A stretch of DNA of 64,000 nucleotides from the NCBI GenBank assembly GCA_018697195.1, contig CM031866.1:8337076-8401075 (forward strand), in the 5' to 3' direction. The translations under genes were made by a program, and so were the position numbers. Shown here piece by piece: positions 51,101 to 60,100 of the stretch (within the stretch, counting starts at the first letter, position 1; each line of letters begins with the position of its first letter). The notes beneath the pieces are model-generated. The model was not told where the DNA came from. It searched no databases and was given only the letters and a program-made list of their open reading frames with translations. Origin of the DNA: Certhia americana. Its lineage: Eukaryota > Chordata > Aves > Passeriformes > Certhiidae.

Positions 51101-54100
51101 TATACTGGATGTCTCTCATGACTATATTTAAAAATTACTTTCACAGATGCTAATAAGTAATTGTCAAAGAAGTCTTTTAAAACTTTCTGTTTTGCCCAGA
51201 GTATTGAGAACAGGAGAAGTTATACCACATTTTTCACTGACTAGCTTGCCTCCTGCTACCTTTAACAACATCACCCTAACTTGCGTCACTGTTGTATCTC
51301 ATTTGTCCCAGTAGTACTTACTCCACCTGAGCAGGATTTCCTTCCCCAGACATCCCTCTCAGTTGAAATAAATGCACCCTTTCATCCACTAAAGAAATGT
51401 GTTCCCTCTCTCCTTCATCAGCATTCTCAGTCTTTTGCTAAAGTCTGGCTGAAGCCTCTCAGATCTCACTGTGCAAGCCCTCACACAGCTTGAGGTGCTG
51501 CTTTCTTCAGGAATATTGCTTTTACCTACATCCAGGCTGATAACCATTTCTCACTCAATTGTCCTGTTTGGATTCCAGGCTTGCTGGATTAGAGATAGAT
51601 CTTTTTGCCCTCACATGATACATCATAATCACAACGTTCACCATTGACTTAGAGTGAGCTGATAGCAGAGATTCCTTCATCATTCAGAACTTCAGTGAGA
51701 TATAAATCCCTTACAATGAGTTTATTCTACTCTCTGAACAAAACCTTCTCATTATCATAAGGGACTTTTCCACAGCTGATTAGCCTTCTTTAAATCCTTT
51801 TCATCCCTGCGGAGACATTCCCTCCATTTCCCTTGCACTGGCAGTAGTAACTCTGTGCTGTAAGCTCTTGAGTGGGTTAATCCACCTGAAAGCTGCTCAC
51901 ACATTGGAGCTTGGTTGATTTTGAGACAGATAAGCTGCCTCTAACAGCTCAGTGTATGTGATCACACAAGCACCCAGAGCTGACTCACAGAGATGGACCT
52001 TACCCTGAAGGTAGAGCAAAGTCACCACAGCCTAGATTGAGGGTGATGCAAGTTGCCATGGAACTTGCTGCATCTGATGGCACCCAGCTGTTGAAGCTGA
52101 CTGCACAAACACTGCTCCTGCACATGCAGTGAAAGGTGTGTGTACAGGGTCTGACTTCTTTAATGACCTCTCTGCCCTAAATCAGTATGTTTTATGTTAC
52201 CTTGTCCATTCAATACCTCTTCATTTCTTCTCACTTCATATAACAGCTGAAATTGTCACCTATGCTCTATGAAAATCTATGCTCTGCCTTGTTCTAGAGA
52301 ATGTTGGCATATTGTCAGTCTTAGTTCTGGAAGAGAGCACTGCTCTGATTCATAGCTTCTAAGAGGAATTGAATACACTTCATGTTCCCAGAACATTATG
52401 TGACCAGTTGGTTCCAGCACAATGCCCTGGAATTAGACCCAGAAACTGGATCCTTCAGTATTTTCTCAGGTTAAACTACCCTAGCTTATTCAGGAAGATG
52501 GCTCCCACCAGCTCTTGCAAAAGTTAATATTAAATACATCATTGATTGTAGCACAGGTCTAAACTCAGGAGGTTCTAGTCAGCTCTCAGCCTATCAAGAG
52601 TCACAGACCTACCCATGGATGTAATGCTGTACAAGTATTTTACAATGTACTGTAACCATAACCTAGTGTGGCAGCCTGTAGCTGGGTCCTGCATGAAGTC
52701 TGACTAGGTTAGAGGTGCTATAGAATAGCCAACTGCACCATTTCTCTATGAGAGTAACATGCTGTTGTTGGCATTTCTTTTACACCATTTGAAACAAACA
52801 AAAAAAAAATCCTAGTTTGTCAAACAGAAGAGATCAAGCAACAAAAATATCATCGCCTGCATATGCAGAACAAGAAATTAAAATCCTTAAAACATGTAAA
52901 TATTGTTTTCTTCTTAAAACACGTAAGTGCACTGCATAATTCATGACTACCCAACTGCCCTCCTGCATTTCCATCACTAGAGATTTCTACTTGTTCTATG
53001 GTTTTACTGAAAATCCATTTAAAAGTTCAATTTTTATTTTTTTTTTTTTTAAGACTGAATACATTGGGCCACCTTATTAGGACACCAAGCACCTACACAT
53101 CTTCAATGCTCACATGCATGATTAGAAAGATCACTTACACACAGCCGATGTCAGAGAGTCCTGTCAAAGGGCAGGAAAAAGTCATGGATAAACTAATTTG
53201 ATTTCTGTGAAGCCAGAATATACTCACATCACCTTTGCTGATGTGATCACCTATTTAAATTCAACACCAAAACAGTTTGAGTCTCAGTAATTTCTTGGCA
53301 AATAGTTTTAAGCACCAGTGCAGATTAATTACAGGAGAAATGCCACAGACAAAATGTGGGTATTTTTAACAATGACTTACAGCTTTAAGCTCACAGTTTA
53401 TGTATTTGGGCCAAATATTTTTAAATTTGTTAAAGTTCAAGAGCTGCTAACATTAAAAGATATGTTGCAAATATTTAGGAGTACAAGTTTTAGAAGTTAC
53501 TATATGACTACATATTAATCTAAAGTAAAAACTTCCTTGTGCCATAAAGTGACAGTTTTAGTGATTCCATTACCAGCAAAAATGTGGTCAAGGTCATTCA
53601 CTGCAGAGCCCCAGGCGAGCTGTGCAGAGGAAGAACAAGACTGTCAACAGAAGCTGTACACAGCCAGATACACCAACAGTCAAAAATTATGATTTTAAGT
53701 TGATTTGCTTTAGAATTAACTTCTCCTCACATTAGCATGCTATTTCTCATCACCACGTCTGCATGTTTATCAGCAAGTCTACTTTTTACGCATGAAAAGT
53801 GACAAATAATCTGTTTATTGCTCTTTCAGAAACTACTTTCCAGACAGCAATTCTTACAGAATCCCATTCCACATAATCAAGTTAGAAATTTGTCCTTCAA
53901 TGTTATTAAATGTGTTTTAGCACTTAGACAAGCTGTGTGAATTTTAAATCACTATAAAATGGACTGAGAACTCCTTCTCATATCCTTACTTTTTACTGCA
54001 CATTATTTTGATTTAAATGGCATCATTCCTACTTATGTGAGTTGCCAGTCCTGTAACTTCCTGTGCTTTGGGTACAGTGTGAAACACCCTCATTCTTCTG

Positions 54101-57100
54101 CCACACAGTCAGCCCCCATGACTTGCTACTCAAGGCAATCCACCTGGTTCTGCTGTACATGGATTGCACACTTCCCCTTTTAATCAGCAGGTACATTGTC
54201 TGTGCCACTTGAGAGGTTTCTTGTTTGTTTGGGCGTTTTTTAAGGCATTTTAGTTCACAGTTTTCTCAGGTCTAAGTTCACATCCAGCATCAGAGCACTC
54301 TGAAGCAATGTGCTTCCAGTTCCTGGGTCTACTACAAATGCAACTGAATTTTTAATGGTCTTAGAAGTCTCACTCCTCAAATATTTTGAAAAATCCATCA
54401 ATGTACTCCTGGCAGCACTGCTGATTTAGCTAGGATCCATGGAGGCCCTTAGAAACACTACCCATGGGAAAAGAGAAAGAACTTAACATATCTTACTCTT
54501 GGCTAATGCAACCTGTGCTCATCATGAATTGGAAAACCTAAATGGAACAAACAAGTCTCAAGCACTCTCTTGTATCAGAAAGCTTGCAATAATCCATGCT
54601 CCTTTCATTCACTTAACAGAAAACCTCCATGTATCACAGTGAAAAGTGAAGGAAAAAAACCCCACAACCATTATTTTATCACTTTGTTCACCATGACTAG
54701 TTCGGAAAGGAAGTCACTGTACATTTTTTGCCTTATTTTCGCAACTCCATTTCAAAACATGCCAGTGGTTTTAGGCAGCAAGACATCATTACACACAACA
54801 CCACAAACTCGAATGCAACTGGGGATAACAGGGCTCCTCAGCTCCATTTCTAAGAAAGACACACACTGTCCTGAACTTCCACAAGGCACAATTCTGTGTA
54901 GTAGTAAGAACAGCACTGCAGAAACGCACCACTGACTTCATCCATGGGACAAAAAAGAACTTCCCTCAGCATGCACACAGAATTGACTTCCATTGTTATC
55001 AAATTAAACAAATGACAGAGAAAACTGAAATAATTTACACACAGAATACAGACTCCTGCAGAATTCCCCACTGAGCTATAAAGCACTAGTGCAAATGAGG
55101 TCAAAAGGCCCTGTCCTCCTCTTGGGGGAGGACACAGGGCTTTGCAGCAAGAAATTCCTACAAAAAAGGCAGTACATCCATCAGTAGCAAAACAAGCCAA
55201 GCCCCATGAAACAGAAACTTTAACCACAGCTGAAGAGATCATTAAACTCCCAAAGAAAATGCCATGATTCCTGCATTCCACACACAAAACAAAGCAGCAG
55301 ATATGGCCCTTTGAATCCTAGGTAGTTACTAGAATGTACAGGGGGAAAAAAAACAAGTAGGGATTATTCAGGAGCTAAAGCCATAAAATGATAAAGAGTT
55401 AATCTTAAAGGTAAGTAACAGTTGCTATGTTCCAGAGCCTCAGGCAGTCATCCAAGCAGATCACACCAAACTCAGAATTCATCCTAACATCTTTAAAAAT
55501 ATTATTTTCTTTGGAAGACATTTCAGAAGAGCAGACTGAACTGCTGGTTATGAATTGATGAAAGGTCTTTGATTACCAAGTCCCTCATCTAATGGGTCTC
55601 CTTCCCCCCTCACCCTGCACACATCTATTGTGACCCAGATGCCAAGCTGGCAGGTGCTGCATTCTCTGCAGGAAAGAAAGACAAAACATTCCCATGCTTG
55701 TGGCATTCTCTGACCATACAGATGGCACAGAAACCAAATTTCACATTCTAGTTCTCCCAACAGGATTGAAAAAGGCAAAATCATAATTTTGAATCAAAAC
55801 ATTGACTTTGTGACTCCCAATCCAACATTTTGTTTATGGCAAAGTACATTTAACACACACATAGACACACACTCATTCTCTGCTGAGGAGATACCATTAC
55901 CTAAAAATCCCAGTTTCTAAGTGATTGCTTGCCCATTCCAGAGATATTAAATACACTAAAGGTAATTGAAAATATCATGTTCAGCCTTGCCAAACTTTCA
56001 ATCAGTGAAATTACATCACATTTATAGAGAAACTCTAAGCCAAACTCATATCTACACTTTGCATTTATTAAACATATGCAAAATAAATTTTAAAAACAAT
56101 AAGTATTTTAAAAAGAAAAAACCACAGTGACTGGACATTGCATCTATAGTCTAGAAGCATATAACCTACTTCTGGTTCTGCCACTGACCAGCTCCTTATC
56201 CTTGAACTCATGTCACTCTCTAGTACCATATTTATTGGCAACTGTAAGAAAAAGACTGAGAACACTAAAACCTACCAGCATCTGCAACACACTCACAAGG
56301 GAATAAAGGCGCTGGTGCTACCTAGGACCATTTACACTGCTTTTCTATTTTTTTTTCTTGGTTAAGAAAAAGATTTTAAAATACCTTCTCTACTATTTCA
56401 CCTTAGGTCTGTAATCTGACTGCGTAAGAACAGAAATACTGGCAATCATAGAAAACAGAATTTTAGAACCCCTTAATTTCCTTCAAGTCTAGATTCTTAA
56501 GTCATGTTCAGCTGCTAACCAGACTCATTTCACTGTAGTCATTACAGTTCATTAAACACAAGTACAGTACCAAAAATGCACCTTAATTAGGGTAGTAAAG
56601 AAGCAGAATTGATTCTCCTCAGAGGCTTGGCATTGTCCTTTGAATAGCAAGTATGTAAGGCCAAGTTATTTTTGTCTTTCACGTGCACATCTGCTACTAT
56701 CTGAGATGTTGCAAAAAATTAACAGGTATATTGTCCCATCAACACAAAAAACTCTTAGTAACTTTGATAACAGAAACATGTACACAGTGAAAGACACTAA
56801 GGCTCTAGAAAATCGAATTGGAGGTGTAACCTGACATTTGAATAGCTTTTTTCTAAGTGGACTTGTGAAAAGCATTGTTAAAACCCACAGCTTCAACTCT
56901 CAACTAATCATAAAACTCCAGCAGTGCCTTCCTCTCCATGAACAGAAAAGACACCAACAGTGAGAACTCAGCACAATATAGAACTAGATTGTAGCAATAA
57001 ACTGGGGAGAAAGTGGCATTAACCTAAACAGAAGCACTTTAACAATATCATTATAAGACCAAGTCTGGGTTTTATATGGTTTTTACAGAAGCTATGAAAA

Positions 57101-60100
57101 ATGGGATGCATTTTATATTTGAATTACATCTGTATTTACAGAAAGCACAGGTGCACTGCAACTTCAAGTAACTCCAAGTGCTGCTAAGGAAAATCTCAAT
57201 GCAGTGCTGCTGCTGGGCTTCACTTGGCTGTTTGTTTTTCAGCATTGCAGGATTCTCAGGAGCCTGCACTGCAATATATTACCCAGCATGTGCCGCAGTG
57301 ACTCAGGCAACAGCAGGAGTTTGGGATGGAGTGCCAGCTCTCACTAGAACTTTCAGGATGCCTGTGCAAAACTCTACAGCAAAGCCAAGAAGCTATAAAA
57401 GGAGATGAATTCAAGGGGAAAGCTCAACTCCCATTCTATTATGCCACTCTCTATTATTTTCCAATGCCATTCAGACTTTCTAATATAAATATTTTATGTG
57501 TAAAATATATGTAACTTCCTTCCACACTGCAGCTGCAGCTCTGCTAGGTTTTTGAGTTACTGCATTATGATCCCTCTCCTGCAGGCTTTGGGAGCTGCAC
57601 TGTTACAGGCTGCAGAGAACATGACCTCTACCTTCTGCTAACTTGTACATAAGCTAACTGAAGCACTCAGAGTCTCTTTTTTCTACACTTCTGCCTTACT
57701 GTCAGGCTACCTTAGCAGCTGATAAATACAACTGCAGAAATACAATTATTAATTTTACAAAATACCAGACAAGAAACAAAATTCTAATGTCCTTTTCACC
57801 ATTTACTTCTCCCACAATTCTGTAAGACTTGAAGAAAAGTAAATCCAATTATCTAATAACAGCTAGGAACAGGACAGAAGCTTTCTCTGTACTGCTGTCA
57901 TGGATTTATCATGCCCAGTTCACACTGGCTGTGAAAGGACAGTATCTCTAACAGACTGTATGATAACAGCTTATAGTCCTAGGAAATTTATACAGCTGGA
58001 TGTAGGCAATAAAGTTTCCTCTCATGTCTCACTGTCACGTTCAGGTTCTCTTTGTATAAAGTTTACCAAAGTACTTCCTTTGCTATCAAGCACTTGTGTA
58101 ATTGAAGTTATTTGTGTATTTAAAAAGCCTTAAATATTATGTCTAGGCTAGTATCTACAACATAACAGAAAAGAAAAATAGTCAAGAAAAAATCACCAAA
58201 AAACACCATCACATCCCCTAATAACCTAACAAAATCCAATCACACAACTTATTCTGTCTGGGGAACAAGGTGGCCTTGATTCTGATCTGGTCTTCACTCC
58301 AACTGGTTGGATCAAAATGCCACATAAATCAATGGACAAAAACCAGAAATCTGTGGGATATGATGAAGCATCCCTGGAACTGCTGGCGATAGCTAAAGGT
58401 TTAAAAAAAAAGATTAAAAAATGCTGAAAAAAAGACAAATGCCATTCAGGATATATAAGAATTTAAAACACAGAGCATATTATTTATATATTTATTAGAC
58501 TAGGTTAAATCACTTTCAGAAAGCAAAAAAGTAGTAACAGGAAAAGTAAAAGTAGATTTTGGTTGTTTTGGTTAGAAAATCTGCTTCCCCTTAGGCTCTC
58601 TCTATAGACAATAGAACCAGCTCCTGATTCACACTCTCTTGGAGCCTCTCTTTCTTCACTGACAATAGGAGAAGGTTCAAGAACCCAGTCTGCAGAGGCT
58701 ACAGTAACTGTTGATACCACATTACAAACAATACATTCACAACAATTGTGAATATTGGCAGTTGTGTTTCCTCAGAAAAACATTACTTTCCACTACCTCT
58801 GGGAAACTAAGCTTAAGAAATACAATATGAATAAGCTGTTGAGAGTGAAAATGTTTCTATACACAGCCTTCAGCTACAAATAATTAAAAAAAAATATTAA
58901 AAAAATGTGTGAATTCAAACTCAACAGCAGATTTTCTATGCCAGTATCATGGCTGAGCTTTCAAAACACCCTAAGGGAGTGAGGTTCTGAGCTCACCAGC
59001 CTCCAAGTGCTTTGCAAAATCACACGTCTTTCCACAGGGATCCTAGCCTGGCTGTGGTTTTAGAGCACAGCAGAAACTAGACATGCATCTGACACCTATT
59101 AAGGCTTTCTTATTCACTCTCTGTGCTTCCAAACTCTAAAAGTACTCCCAGTACTTTTAGTACAGCAGAGATGCAGTCCTCCCACCAGCTGGGTTATCCC
59201 ACATGCACAACCACCACGGGAACAAGGTCTGCAGGACCAGCAGCACAGATACACACACCTACGTCAGGAGCTTTCAAACTGGAAACACAGATCAGATCTG
59301 GCAGAGGCTGAAAGCAACAGGACACAAACTCTCACTGCAAACACAACTCCACAAAACTGAATTGTATTAATAGTATTTGAAAATATATTTAAAAAAAAAA
59401 GAAAAAGCTGAATTTCAAGGGAGTTGCATGTGAATTAATCTGCCCTAAGAAACAGCTAAGACACTTCACAGGTTCTGCTTGGTATTTCATAAGTCAAATG
59501 AGTTATACCCAAGCAATCATCACTGATAGTTAATGGAGAGAATGGAAGTGATCCTCACTGCAGTCCACTTTCAATTAAAGAACTTCAATTTGAACTTATA
59601 ACCTAAGGAGAAAGCACAGTAAAGAAAGTTCTAATAACATGAAGGGTGTTATCACTGCATAACAGACACAAACTTTGAGACACAGCCAAGCTTCAGGTCT
59701 ATCCACTCCATGACACCAGAAGCAATCGTTACGGGTGAGAAAATGGAGTAGCACTGCAGCTTCATATATTGGAATGTACAGAAGAACAGCTCAAACTCTA
59801 CACCCTCTGGGGTACAGACCTCACTGCAGTAATTTCAACACCATAACACAAGAGTTGTCTTCTAGATATCACTGCATGACACTTCAATGAAAACCAACAA
59901 ACATGCAATTTTCCGTGGAAAAAAAACCCCAACAATTGTGTTAAAAATTCTAGGGGAAAACCATCCAAATAATTCTCGTGAATTACTGGATTACAAACAG
60001 ACAGACCCATGGTGACTTTTTACTACACCAACCAAGTTTGCAATAGCTTCTCATGTCTGATTTTGGCAAGGGCATTAATAAACATAAAAAGTTAGCTGCT

